Below, one piece after another: positions 33,961 through 42,310 of a stretch of DNA of 64,000 nucleotides. Numbering within the stretch: position 1 is the stretch's first letter; the number at the start of each line of letters is the position of its first letter. The DNA is taken from assembly GCA_964521025.1 (NCBI GenBank), contig CAZFPK010000003.1:69229-133228 (forward strand), read 5' to 3'. Source of the stretch: DRTC01 sp964521025. Its GTDB lineage: Bacteria > Cloacimonadota > Cloacimonadia > Cloacimonadales > TCS61. A model generated the notes under the pieces. The model saw only the letters and a list, made by a program, of their open reading frames with translations. It was not told where the DNA came from and ran no database searches. The translations under genes and the position numbers were made by a program.

Positions 33961-34035
33961 TTTTTTACCGCAAAGGCGCTAAGGAAAAATGAGCCATATA
34001 GTCACGATGACACCAAGTGGTTTGAATATAGAAAG

Positions 34036-34058
34036 GGGCAACCTTTAATTGGTTGCCC
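34036..34058. terminator. Hairpin downstream of hcp
   Basis: GGGCAACC-tttaatt-GGTTGCCC, a perfect 8-bp GC-rich stem 75 bp after the hcp stop, between the convergent hcp and HEPN genes. There is no U-tract on either strand, so it may be a factor-dependent terminator or a 3' stabiliser. Confidence 0.5.
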
Positions 34059-34104
34059 GTGTACATGTGGTGATTACTTAAAAAAAGGGTTTTAGATTAT
34101 CACT

Positions 34105-34491
34105 TTATCTCTTATCAATCAATTCTAATTTAACTTTTTTCACTTTTTTTGCATCTTCAAGTGCTTCTTCCATTTCAGGAACATAAAAACTATCTGGATA
34201 TCTGAGTTCAACTGCATAATCGGTTAAATATTCCAAACCTTTCAGGTCATGGAAGGCAGGATCAAATTCACGGCATTTTCTTAAAATAACTGCAATGTTA
34301 TGAGTTTTGATTGGTTCTACATTTTTAGCAATTAAATATGGCTTTAAATACTTTTCCACAGCCTGCTGTGAATGATAGCAAATCGTATCAGCAACTGGAT
34401 TAGCAGAGGATAACTCATTGGAAATAATCCTCAGGTTTTTCTCTGCTTTGATCTTCCACTTCTCGATCTAGAATTCTATAGCATCTTCCAT
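34105..34491 (-). pseudogene. HEPN-domain gene (HepT-like) with an early stop codon
   Basis: From the ATG at 34491 the frame reads MEDAIEF, TAG (34470-34468), then IEKWKIKAEKNLRIISNELS, YHSQQAVEKYLKPYLIAKN, and HNIAVILRKC through to KLELIDKR. The WxxxAxxxL-like start, the QQAVEKYLK helix and the later HNI..L segment are HEPN features. TAG probably replaced TGG. A protein restarted downstream (for example at GTG 34359) would lack the first helix. HEPN proteins are RNase toxins partnered with MNT nucleotidyltransferases, and the broken MNT gene is immediately upstream. Confidence 0.8.
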
Positions 34492-34801
34492 ATTATTTTG
34501 CCTTCATTATAAATTACCCTTGATAAAGTTGGTAAAAACCTTTCTTCATTAAAACTGCTTTCCGTTTTCAAAATAAAATCTACTTCGAGTCCATTTTTAC
34601 TTGTTTCACTATAAAGATAATTCAAAATACTTTTCGCTCTTTCCATCAGATTTCTTTATTTAACAGGATAACGATATCAATATCACTTTTTTTGTTTGCG
34701 TTGCTTTGAGCATAACTTCCAAACAGATAGATTTGTTTTGTGTTTTCGATTCTTTTCAGAATGATTTTTCTTATTAATTCAAAATCTTTTTGCGAATACA
34801 T
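34476..34801 (-). pseudogene. MNT nucleotidyltransferase gene with a frameshift
   Basis: From the ATG at 34801 the frame gives YLFGSYAQSNANKKSDIDIVILL, spanning the MNT motif GSYA...SDIDI (two of the catalytic Asp), then stops at TGA (34648-34646). The rest continues in another frame: RAKSILNYLYSETSKNGLEV and DFILKTESSFNEERF, ending at 34476 inside the HEPN start. The third catalytic acid (EVDF) is in the second frame. In intact MNT/HEPN pairs the MNT protein AMPylates and silences the HEPN toxin. Both genes broken implies a dead module. Confidence 0.8.
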
Positions 34802-34969
34802 TTTATCTCCAGAATTTCAATATTGCTTAAAAAACATCTCCCAAGATCCAGTCAAGTTTTTCAATCCTTTTGCTTTCATTTGATTATTGAAAAAGAATCC
34901 AAATTATCTCATGTAAAATTCCCCGGGTATTGTGATATAATCAAAAGCGGGGAAATTTTTTATAAACAA

Positions 34970-35008
34970 AAAAAAGGCTGTCCCGACATAAACCGAACAG
35001 CCTTTTTT
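34970..35008 (-). terminator. Rho-independent terminator of the ribosomal operon
   Basis: AAAAAAGGCTGT, a loop of about 15 nt, ACAGCCTTTTTT: a 6-bp GC-containing stem extended by A:U pairs with a run of T on both strands, 16 bp after the rplQ stop. It works for the minus strand and could also stop transcripts from the other side. A second stem, TTCCCC...GGGGAA, lies just beyond (34919-34953). Confidence 0.85.
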
Positions 35009-35023
35009 AATTGTTCTATAATT

Positions 35024-35431
35024 CTATTTTGCAATATCTTTAGTCTTTATTTTCTCATCTTGATGAGTGATATCCTTACCTTCGATAAATTCGATGATCG
35101 CCATTGGAGCGCAATCACCTCTGCGGATTCCATTCTTCAAAACACGTGTATAACCACCGTTCCGGTCTTCGTATTTTGGAGCTAATTCATCGAAGGCTTT
35201 TTTCACGAGAGTGCGGTCATTTAAGATCTTGAAAGCAAGCCTGCGATGGTGAACAGTTCCTTTTTTGGCATAAGTTATTACCCGTTCTGCTAAACTGCGG
35301 ATTTCTTTTGCTTTAGCTTCGGTTGTATTAATTCTACCGTGCTCAACCAATGAACCGACCAGGTTTTTTAACAATAATTTTCGCTGATCACATACCCGAC
35401 CGAATTTTTTCCCTCTAACTTTATGTCGCAT
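35024..35431 (-). CDS. rplQ: 50S ribosomal protein L17
   Basis: A 135-residue protein, MRHKVRGKKFGRVCDQRKLLLKNL in two readable parts, with RINTTEAKAKEIRSLAERVI (about 38-57) and the terminal NGGYTRVLKNGIRRGD block followed by a short lysine-rich tail. It is the last gene of the operon, 4 bp after rpoA, and directly before the terminator. L17 lies near the polypeptide exit tunnel. The length is in the usual bacterial range. Confidence 0.97.
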   Translation of the reverse strand: MRHKVRGKKFGRVCDQRKLLLKNLVGSLVEHGRINTTEAKAKEIRSLAERVITYAKKGTVHHRRLAFKILNDRTLVKKAFDELAPKYEDRNGGYTRVLKNGIRRGDCAPMAIIEFIEGKDITHQDEKIKTKDIAK

Positions 35432-35435
35432 TGCT

Positions 35436-36452
35436 TTAATCCTTTTTAACTGTTACTTTATTTTTTGCTTTGTTGATTTGTCCTTGTTTTCCCTTCACAT
35501 CAAATCCGAGATGAAGATCGTATTTTTCTAAGAGAACATTGATCTCTTCCAGGGATTTCTTCCCAAAATTTCTGTATTTCAGCATCTCATTTTCAGTTTT
35601 CTCGATCAGTTCTCCTATGGTATCGATCTTGGCTGCGGAAAGACAATTACTGCAGCGAACGGAAAGTTCCAGTTCATTGACATTAGTGGTTAGAATTTTT
35701 TCCATTCTTTCCAACTCGGGATCCATCTCGACTTCTTCGATATATTCCGGTTCTTTTTCAAACAGAACGACCTTATCATAGAGGTCACGCAAGATCTTGG
35801 CAGACAGGTAAAGTGCATCTTTAGGATCGATACTCCCGTCTGTACTGATTTCTATTGTCAGTTTATCATAATCGATTCTTTCATCGACTCTTTGGTTGGA
35901 AACATTAAAATTAACTTTAGTTATGGGAGAATAAATCGAATCTATGGGAATCACACCAACAGGTTTATCTTCCATATTGTGTTTTTCAGCCGAACAATAT
36001 CCTCTCCCGATCCCTGCCCAAAGTTCCATCCTGAAATCTACATCTTCCGTCATTTCGAGGAGGACAAGGTCTTTGTTGATAATTTCGATGTTTTGGGTTT
36101 CCTTAATATCAGCAGCAGTAACAACACCAGCACCTTTGTGTTCTAAAATTAACATTTCTTCCTTGACTGATTCTGTCTTTATGACTAATTTTTTTAATCT
36201 TAAGATCAAATCTACAAAATCAGAATCTGAGCCGGGAACAGCAGTAAATTCATGATGTAAACCTTCGATTTTAACAAACCGGATGGCTGCTCCCTGGATC
36301 GATGATAAAAGAACTCTCCTCAAGGTATTTCCAATAGTTGTACCAAATCCGGGTTCTAACGGTCCGATTTCAAAACAGCCATATTTCGGGTTGTATGTAT
36401 TCTCATCAACTTGAACTTTATCAGGTAATTGTAAAGGTTCAAGAAACATCAT
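35436..36452 (-). CDS. rpoA: RNA polymerase subunit alpha
   Basis: A 338-residue protein. The N-terminal assembly domain contains GPLEPGFGTTIGNTLRRVLLS (two parts, about 30-50) and a Rpb3/11-like fold. The C-terminal domain, from about 255, has LELSVRCSNCLSAAKI and NFGKKSLEEINVLLEKYDL, which bind UP elements and activators. The tail is lysine-rich (KGKQGQINKAKNKVTVKKD). It is in the alpha operon between rpsD and rplQ. It is complete, with no odd residues noted. Confidence 0.97.
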   Translation of the reverse strand: MMFLEPLQLPDKVQVDENTYNPKYGCFEIGPLEPGFGTTIGNTLRRVLLSSIQGAAIRFVKIEGLHHEFTAVPGSDSDFVDLILRLKKLVIKTESVKEEMLILEHKGAGVVTAADIKETQNIEIINKDLVLLEMTEDVDFRMELWAGIGRGYCSAEKHNMEDKPVGVIPIDSIYSPITKVNFNVSNQRVDERIDYDKLTIEISTDGSIDPKDALYLSAKILRDLYDKVVLFEKEPEYIEEVEMDPELERMEKILTTNVNELELSVRCSNCLSAAKIDTIGELIEKTENEMLKYRNFGKKSLEEINVLLEKYDLHLGFDVKGKQGQINKAKNKVTVKKD

Positions 36453-36579
36453 AAAATTCTCCTCTTTTTTGCCGTAAGAACACGAAGCAGCGGCGATATT
36501 TTTATTTCTAAGTGCATCTCGATGAACTTAGCGGCTAATTAACTTTGTTTGATGATCCTTAATAAATTTGAAGTACATC

Positions 36580-37215
36580 TTATTTTGAATAATATTCTAC
36601 GATCAGACGCTCATCGACATCCAGGGCGATTTGTTCACGGGTCGGAATACTGACAATTTTCCCTATGAACTTATCCTTATTAACATCGAACCATTCATAA
36701 GTAGCAACATCTGTTGAAGCTTCGATAGCTTCCTGGATCAGGGGCATATTTCTACTTTTTTCTTTGATAATGACTTCATCTCCCGGTTTTACTAAAAAAG
36801 ACGGGATGTTCACTTTCCGATCATTTACAATAATATGACCATGATTGATGATTTGTCGTGCTGATTTCCTCGAAGGTGCAAAACCCATGCGAAAAACAAT
36901 ATTGTCCAGCCGGGTTTCCAGGAATTGCAGTAAATTCTCACCTGTAACTCCCGATTTTTTTGCAGCCATCTTAAAGTATTTCCTGAACTGTCTTTCCAGG
37001 ATCCCGTAGATCCTGCGGACTTTCTGTTTCTCTCTTAAATGAATTCTATAGTCACTTGCTCGTTTTCTAAAACCTTTTACACTGCCGTGTTCCCCCGGAA
37101 TGAAAGGTCTTCTTTCAAATGCGCATTTATCAGTATTGCAGCGCGTTCCTTTGAGGAATAATTTTGTCCCTTCTCTTCTGCATAATTTACATGATGATCC
37201 GGTATATCTTGCCAT
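36580..37215 (-). CDS. rpsD: 30S ribosomal protein S4 (zinc-binding form)
   Basis: A 211-residue protein, MARYTGSSCKLCRREGTKLF start, with four cysteines (CKLC, then CNTDKC; about 9-31) forming the zinc-binding C+ variant. The S4 RNA-binding domain (LETRLDNIVFRMGFAPSRKS, about 95-115) is intact. S4 initiates 30S assembly and in many bacteria autoregulates the alpha operon. It lies 11 bp after rpsK, with a 127-bp gap before rpoA that has no clear terminator. Confidence 0.97.
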   Translation of the reverse strand: MARYTGSSCKLCRREGTKLFLKGTRCNTDKCAFERRPFIPGEHGSVKGFRKRASDYRIHLREKQKVRRIYGILERQFRKYFKMAAKKSGVTGENLLQFLETRLDNIVFRMGFAPSRKSARQIINHGHIIVNDRKVNIPSFLVKPGDEVIIKEKSRNMPLIQEAIEASTDVATYEWFDVNKDKFIGKIVSIPTREQIALDVDERLIVEYYSK

Positions 37216-37226
37216 ACTTGAATTCC

Positions 37227-37625
37227 TTATATTCTTCTTGTTTTTCTCGGTCGGCAGCCGTTATGAGGAATTGGAGTTACATCGGTTATGGAAGCGATTT
37301 TCAAACCGTTCGCATCCAAAGACCTGATCGCCGATTCCCGGCCACCGCCCGGGCCCTTGACCAAGACCTGAATTTTATTGATCCCCATATCCAGAGCAGT
37401 TTTTGCTACTTCTGCCGCCGCCAATTGAGCAGCAAAGGGAGTACTTTTTTTCGAACCTTTATAACCTATCTTGCCGCCGCTCGACCAGGTAAAAACATTT
37501 CCTGCTTTATCCGAGAGACTTACAATAGTATTGTTAAAACTGGAGTGGATATGAGCAACTCCTTCATTCGAGGACAGACGGATTCTTTTTTTCTTAGTTT
37601 TTTTTTGTACTGTTTTTTTAGCCAC
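37227..37625 (-). CDS. rpsK: 30S ribosomal protein S11
   Basis: A 132-residue protein with GVAHIHSSFNNTIVSLSDKA (about 25-44), the VKGPGGGRESAIRSL segment and the C-terminal DVTPIPHNGCRPRKTRRI, all strongly conserved. The first 18 residues are a lysine-rich extension. S11 lies on the 30S platform near the mRNA exit. It follows rpsM by 15 bp. Confidence 0.97.
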   Translation of the reverse strand: MAKKTVQKKTKKKRIRLSSNEGVAHIHSSFNNTIVSLSDKAGNVFTWSSGGKIGYKGSKKSTPFAAQLAAAEVAKTALDMGINKIQVLVKGPGGGRESAIRSLDANGLKIASITDVTPIPHNGCRPRKTRRI

Positions 37626-37640
37626 TATTTCGCTCCCTTT

Positions 37641-38012
37641 TTATTTTTTCCTGCCGGTTACGGACCCCTTTTTGCGACCTCTCCTGGTACGGGCATTCGT
37701 GTGTGTGCGTTGTCCCCGGACAGGCATTCCTTTTTTATGTCTTACTCCGCGATAACATCCGATTTCCATCAAACGTTTGATATCCATGGCTATTTGAGTC
37801 CTTAATTCACCTTCGACCGAGTAGTCGGTTTGAATTATGTCTCTCAATTTTTTTTCTTCTTCGATAGAAAGAGCCTTTACTTTTTTATTTTCGTCTATTC
37901 CTGCTTTCTCTAATATTTCTTGTGAAATTGACTTGCCTATACCGTAAATATAGGTTAGACCAATAACAACTCTTTTATCTTTTGGTAGTTCGATTCCAGC
38001 TATATGAGCCAA
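37641..38012 (-). CDS. rpsM: 30S ribosomal protein S13
   Basis: A 123-residue protein: MAHIAGIELPKDKRVVIGLT, TYIYGIGKSISQEIL, and the C-terminal RHKKGMPVRGQRTHTNARTR RGRKK tail (split), which reaches the decoding centre and contacts tRNAs. It lies 21 bp after rpmJ and has GAGGAAC upstream. Complete and ordinary. Confidence 0.97.
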   Translation of the reverse strand: MAHIAGIELPKDKRVVIGLTYIYGIGKSISQEILEKAGIDENKKVKALSIEEEKKLRDIIQTDYSVEGELRTQIAMDIKRLMEIGCYRGVRHKKGMPVRGQRTHTNARTRRGRKKGSVTGRKK

Positions 38013-38033
38013 CTTAGTTCCTCCTGTTAAAGA

Positions 38034-38150
38034 TTAACCCTGTCTTTGTTTATGTTTGGGATTAGTGGGACAGATCACCCTGATAACCCCTTTTCTTTTT
38101 ACTATTTGACAATCTTTGCAGATCTTTTTTACAGATGCTCGCACTTTCAT
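38034..38150 (-). CDS. rpmJ: 50S ribosomal protein L36
   Basis: A 38-residue protein, MKVRASVKKICKDCQIVKRK, then GVIRVICPTNPKHKQRQG. The zinc ligands C-x2-C...C-x4-H are all present, so this is the C+ form. It sits between infA and rpsM as in most bacteria. It is too short for length-filtered gene finding, but sequence and context are decisive. GGAGT precedes the ATG. Confidence 0.97.
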   Translation of the reverse strand: MKVRASVKKICKDCQIVKRKGVIRVICPTNPKHKQRQG

Positions 38151-38230
38151 TTTTTACTCCTGATCTTATAAGCTTTGCGAAAATCCTGAAGAAGAAATTT
38201 CTGAAAGATAATTTTCGCAAATAAGTAAAT

Positions 38231-38449
38231 CTATTTATAACGATAGGTGATCCTTCCTCTATTCAGATCATATGGCGACAATTCGACCTTGACCTTATCT
38301 CCGGGAAGAATACGAATATAATGCATTCTCATCTTGCCTGAACTATGAGCTAGAATCTCATGGCCGTTTTCCAATTCTACCTTAAAAGTCGTATTTGGCA
38401 ATGCTTCTTTGACAATACCTTCGACTTCGATCACACCTTCTTTTGCCAT
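38231..38449 (-). CDS. infA: Translation initiation factor IF-1
   Basis: A 72-residue single OB-fold protein, MAKEGVIEVEGIVKEALPNT start, GHEILAHSSGKMRMHYIRIL centre and LNRGRITYRYK end: the canonical length and sequence of IF-1, which binds the 30S A site during initiation. It lies between map and rpmJ, as usual, 16 bp downstream of map. Confidence 0.97.
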   Translation of the reverse strand: MAKEGVIEVEGIVKEALPNTTFKVELENGHEILAHSSGKMRMHYIRILPGDKVKVELSPYDLNRGRITYRYK

Positions 38450-38465
38450 CGATGACCTTCCCTTA

Positions 38466-39224
38466 TTAACAAACGGTTAATATTTCAGGTTTTCCGTCCC
38501 TGATCAAGATCGTATGTTCAAAGTGGGCAGATAAAGAGCCGTCTGCCACAAAAAATTCCCAACCTTTTTCATGAACGCGATTAGTTCCCATATTGACCAT
38601 CGGTTCGATTGCCAGGGTCATTCCCTTTTTCAGTCTCGGACCTTTTCCTTTAGTCCCGAAATTCGGAACAACCGGTGCTTCATGCATTTTTTTTCCAATT
38701 CCGTGTCCCGTTAAATTGTCTGCAACATAATATCCGTTCTTTTTTACGAAAGAACCGATCGCGGAAGATATGTCTCCAATACGACCGCCTTTCTTAGCCT
38801 GCTCGATACCGACATACAAAGCTTCATTTGCGATTTTCATCAAATGCTCGATCTTGCCGGAAACCTTGCCGATTTTATAAGTTCTGGCCCCGTCTCCGCA
38901 ATAACCGTTTTTGAAGGTTCCAATATCGATCCCGATGATATCTCCTTCTTTTAAGATCATTTTTTTAGAAGGAATTCCATGCACGATACAGGAATTTACG
39001 GAAGTGCAGATAGCAGCCGGAAAAGGAGATAGACCATGAAGGACATAACCTTTGAAGGCTGGTTTCGCTCCTTTTGAGAGAATATAGTTCTCAGCGAACC
39101 TGCAGATATCATAAGTGCTGATCCCGGGTTTGATATAATCTTCCAATTTTTGAAGCAATAAAGCAACGATGCGATTGCTTTCCCGCATCTTCATTATTTC
39201 TCTTTCATTCTTAATATGGATCAT
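38466..39224 (-). CDS. map: Type I methionine aminopeptidase
   Basis: A 252-residue metalloprotease that removes initiator methionine. Metal ligands are recognisable in GDIIGIDIGTFKNGYCGDGARTY (split; the two Asp), GHGIGKKMHEAPVVPNFG (the His region, about 172-189), and the C-terminal IEPMVNMG plus the final SAHFEHT segment. The length matches the bacterial short form. It follows secY after a 220-bp gap containing repeats; adk, usually between secY and map, is missing. Confidence 0.96.
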   Translation of the reverse strand: MIHIKNEREIMKMRESNRIVALLLQKLEDYIKPGISTYDICRFAENYILSKGAKPAFKGYVLHGLSPFPAAICTSVNSCIVHGIPSKKMILKEGDIIGIDIGTFKNGYCGDGARTYKIGKVSGKIEHLMKIANEALYVGIEQAKKGGRIGDISSAIGSFVKKNGYYVADNLTGHGIGKKMHEAPVVPNFGTKGKGPRLKKGMTLAIEPMVNMGTNRVHEKGWEFFVADGSLSAHFEHTILIRDGKPEILTVC

Positions 39225-39239
39225 ATTGCTTCATTTTGC

Positions 39240-39375
39240 ACACTATTTAGAGTCTATTCATAAAGTCGTTTTTTCCGACTTGTAAGCGAAGCAACGAGTT
39301 GAAAAAAACCATTATAGGCGGTTTCGAGTCGTCGTCGCAAGTTCCTTACAACTCGAATCCTTGTTTTACGGATGA
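39240..39375. repeat. Palindromic repeats between secY and map
   Basis: An inverted pair AAGTCG-ttttttc-CGACTT (about 39265-39283) and CAACGAGTTG/CAACTCG-type segments (39293-39358) fill the gap, within loosely complementary outer ends TAGAGT...ACTCTA. They resemble the CTCGACT/AGTCGAG element family elsewhere in the window. It interrupts the ribosomal operon without breaking a gene. Confidence 0.5.
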
Positions 39376-39444
39376 ACTCTATATAAGATAAAATTCTAAA
39401 TATCCTAAAAGATAGAATTTCAAAATCCTGAAAAACATAAAGAA

Positions 39445-40761
39445 CTATCTTCTTCTTCCTCTTAATTTGCCTTTTTTCATAAATCCTTCATAATGACGCA
39501 TAACCAGGTGGGATTCGATTTGCTGCAGAGTATCGAGGGCAACACCCACTATTATGATCAAGCCTGTTCCGCCAAAATAGAAAGGCAGGTTGAACCATTT
39601 AGACATGAATTCCGGAAGAACAGCAACAAAAGCAAAAAAGATCGCTCCCGGAAGTGTTATGCGCAATAACACATTATTGATATATTCTGCGGTTCTTTTC
39701 CCCGGTTTCCTGCCCGGGATAAATCCGCCGTATTTTTTCATATTCTCAGCCATCTCGATCGGATTTAGCACCATTGCTGTATAAAAATAGGCAAAGAAAA
39801 CAATCAAGCCGACATAAATAACAGTATATACAAATGCTCCGGGTGAAAGCATTTGCACAACCCCGTTCATAAAATCGCTGTCCTTGAAAAAAGTAGCGAT
39901 CGTGCGCGGGAACATCAGGATCGATGATGCAAAAATGATCGGTATCACACCGGCTGTGTTTACTTTCAGAGGAATATGGGTCGATTGCCCGCCGTAAATT
40001 TTCCTGCCGATGATCCTCTTTGCATACTGCACCGGGATCTTTCTTATCGCTTCCGTGATGAGAACGACCGAAGCAGTTACGAACACCATAATGACCAGCA
40101 CAAAAACAGCATGGAAGATCGGCATTGCTCCAATCCTGACCATATTGAACATATTAATGAATCCCTGCGGATAACGGGCAATGATCCCGGCAAAAATGAT
40201 CAAAGAAATTCCGTTTCCAATACCGCGCTCGGTTATCTGCTCGCCTAACCACATAATGAACATCACACCGGTTACCATCGTGATCACACTTGTTAGAATA
40301 AATAACGGACCGGGATGGGGAACAGCTCTTCCGCTGGCAGTTTCCAGACCTTGCAGGAAAAAACTGATCCCGATTGCCTGAAATGCAGCAACAACAACGG
40401 TTCCGTATCTCGTATATTGATTGATCTTTTTCTGACCTTCAGCTCCTTCCTTTTTTAATCTTTCAAAGAAAGGCAGGACACTGCCGAGAAGCTGGATAAC
40501 GATCGAAGTTGTGATGTAAGGCATGATTCCCAAAGCAAAGACGGAAGCTCTTTGCAGGTTGCCCCCGACAAAAAGATCGAATAATCCGAACAGGTTTCCC
40601 GCACTTTTCCCGGGATCTAAAAATTCTTTCAGGATTTGAGCTTTGATCCCCGGCGTTGGAATGAAACTTCCGAAACGATAGATAATCAAGATCAAGCCTG
40701 TGAACAGGATCTTCTTCTTCAGATCCGGTATTTTAAAGATATTTGTGATGCTTTGTAACAC
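39445..40761 (-). CDS. secY: Protein translocase subunit SecY
   Basis: A 438-residue membrane protein with ten predicted spans. The N-terminus is IPDLKKKILFTGLILIIYRF; conserved loops include ALGIMPYITTSIVIQLLGSV, SLIIFAGIIARYPQG and the terminal cytoplasmic LVMRHYEGFMKKGKLRGRRR. SecY forms the channel of the Sec translocon. The start is a GTG at 40761 immediately after the rplO stop, with GGAGG inside the end of rplO, so the two are translationally coupled. Confidence 0.97.
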   Translation of the reverse strand: MLQSITNIFKIPDLKKKILFTGLILIIYRFGSFIPTPGIKAQILKEFLDPGKSAGNLFGLFDLFVGGNLQRASVFALGIMPYITTSIVIQLLGSVLPFFERLKKEGAEGQKKINQYTRYGTVVVAAFQAIGISFFLQGLETASGRAVPHPGPLFILTSVITMVTGVMFIMWLGEQITERGIGNGISLIIFAGIIARYPQGFINMFNMVRIGAMPIFHAVFVLVIMVFVTASVVLITEAIRKIPVQYAKRIIGRKIYGGQSTHIPLKVNTAGVIPIIFASSILMFPRTIATFFKDSDFMNGVVQMLSPGAFVYTVIYVGLIVFFAYFYTAMVLNPIEMAENMKKYGGFIPGRKPGKRTAEYINNVLLRITLPGAIFFAFVAVLPEFMSKWFNLPFYFGGTGLIIIVGVALDTLQQIESHLVMRHYEGFMKKGKLRGRRR

Positions 40762-41214
40762 CTAAATTACCTCCGCTGTACCGCCGAATTTTTCAATAGT
40801 TTCCTTCGCAGTTTTGGAGAAAGCATTTGCTTTTATAATTAATTTTTTATCAAATTTTTCGATTCCTTTCGCTAAAATCTTGACCGGAGCTTTTTCTCCG
40901 ACTTTCGGTTTCCTGATCAAACTCATTTCTTCAAATTTTGTGATATCGAATTCTGTTCCTTCTATAGCCTGCAGCTTTCCTAAATTCAGAACCCGATAAT
41001 TAAGCCGGAAAATGTTTTTAAATCCCCGTTTCGGAATTCGCCTTTGCAATGGCATTTGACCGCCTTCGAACCAGGCGGGAATATTTCCGCCGGAACGGGA
41101 TTTCTGACCTTTATGTCCTTTTCCTGCTGTTTTTCCAAATCCGGTTCCATGACCTTTACCCAATCTTTTTTTATGTTTTTTTATTTTTGGTCTTTTAATA
41201 TTATGAAGTTCCAT
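40762..41214 (-). CDS. rplO: 50S ribosomal protein L15
   Basis: A 150-residue protein: KKRLGKGHGTGFGKTAGKGH (about 16-35), SGGNIPAWFEGGQMPLQRRI and the C-terminal NAFSKTAKETIEKFGGTAEVI. L15 is a late-assembly 23S-binding protein. The start has GGAGAG upstream. It adjoins secY with no gap. Confidence 0.97.
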   Translation of the reverse strand: MELHNIKRPKIKKHKKRLGKGHGTGFGKTAGKGHKGQKSRSGGNIPAWFEGGQMPLQRRIPKRGFKNIFRLNYRVLNLGKLQAIEGTEFDITKFEEMSLIRKPKVGEKAPVKILAKGIEKFDKKLIIKANAFSKTAKETIEKFGGTAEVI

Positions 41215-41254
41215 TGAACTCTCCTCGATATAAAACTCTAAATCTATTCAACTG

Positions 41255-41773
41255 TCATTCTGTTTTTTTCTTTTCGGGAGTTACTGACTTTTCATCTTTT
41301 TTATCTTTTTTAACCGGTTTGGATTCTTTTTCTTTCACCGTTTTTTTCCCTGTTTCAGATTTCACCTTTTTTGGCTTTGGAGAAGGTTTCGTTTCTTTAG
41401 CAGTCTTTTTTTTACCTGTTCCGGGTTTTGATTTTTTTACTTTCCCGGTTTTTTTCTTAACCTCAGTTTTTCCAGGTTTTGCAGCAGGTTCTGTTTTTTT
41501 TACTGTCTTTTTTTTAATAGTTTCGGATTTTACTTTTTTCGTTTTGGACTTAACCGGTTTTGTTTTTGGAGTTTCCTTTTTTTCCTCGATTTTTGCTTCG
41601 ATTTCTTCAACTTTAACGAGATGAGAAACTCTGTTTACCATTCCCCGGATAACCGGGTTATCATCATGGATCCTCGACCTGTCGATCTTACCGAGACCGA
41701 GAGCTACAATCGTTCTTTTCTGGTTTTTCTTCCTGCCGATCGTACTTCTGATCTGGGTTACTTTAAGCTTCAT
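41255..41773 (-). CDS. rpmD: 50S ribosomal protein L30 with a long basic C-terminal extension
   Basis: 172 residues, whereas bacterial L30 is normally about 60. Residues 1-55 are ordinary L30 (KLKVTQIRSTIGRKKNQKRT; HDDNPVIRGMVNRVSHLV). From about 62 to the end the protein is almost entirely K, T, P, E, S and V, in irregular repeats such as KPVKSKTKKVKSET and PSPKPKKVKSETGKK, resembling histone-H1-like or AlaKPK tails. The frame is continuous with no stop or shift, and the gene overlaps rpsE by 11 bp. The tail may contact rRNA or DNA; its function is unknown. Confidence 0.92.
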   Translation of the reverse strand: MKLKVTQIRSTIGRKKNQKRTIVALGLGKIDRSRIHDDNPVIRGMVNRVSHLVKVEEIEAKIEEKKETPKTKPVKSKTKKVKSETIKKKTVKKTEPAAKPGKTEVKKKTGKVKKSKPGTGKKKTAKETKPSPKPKKVKSETGKKTVKEKESKPVKKDKKDEKSVTPEKKKTE

Positions 41774-42299
41774 CAGGAACCTCCCGGCCTGTTAATTCTT
41801 CGATGCTTTTCCCTCTTAATTTTGCGACTTCGGAAATTGTCCTGAGTTTATGAAGACCATTGACAGTTGCCTTGACAACATTCGTCTGGGTATTTGAACC
41901 GAGTGATTTTGTCAGGATGTTCTCGACACCGGCTGCTTCCAGGATTGCCCGAGCAGGACCTCCGGCAATGACACCGGTTCCGGGGGAAGCAGGTTTCAAC
42001 ATGATCTTGCTAGCTCCGAACCTGCCGATTATCTCGTGCGGAATAGAACCGTTTACAATTGGAATGGTGAACATGCTTTTTCCTGCTTTTTCTTTTGCTT
42101 TTTTAATAGCATCCACAAGTTCATTTGCTTTACCGACCCCTACTCCGAGTTTTCCGTTTTTATCTCCAACCACGACCGTAGCATTAAAACTGAAATTTCT
42201 CCCGCCTTTAACTACTTTTGCTACCCGGTTGGTTGTGATGATCTTTTCAACTGCAAATAGCGGTTCGTTTTGTCGAAAACTACTTTTTCTTGCTTCCAA
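41763..42299 (-). CDS. rpsE: 30S ribosomal protein S5
   Basis: A 178-residue protein with the dsRNA-binding-like domain TNRVAKVVKGGRNFSFNATV (about 23-42), VGVGKANELVDAIKKAKE, and PASPGTGVIAGGPARAILEA in the ribosomal S5 C-terminal fold. S5 acts in mRNA entry and decoding fidelity. The start is probably TTG at 42299, preceded by GGGAGGAAAGGC. It ends 11 bp inside rpmD. Confidence 0.96.
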   Translation of the reverse strand: MEARKSSFRQNEPLFAVEKIITTNRVAKVVKGGRNFSFNATVVVGDKNGKLGVGVGKANELVDAIKKAKEKAGKSMFTIPIVNGSIPHEIIGRFGASKIMLKPASPGTGVIAGGPARAILEAAGVENILTKSLGSNTQTNVVKATVNGLHKLRTISEVAKLRGKSIEELTGREVPDEA

Positions 42300-42310
42300 G
42301 CCTTTCCTCC

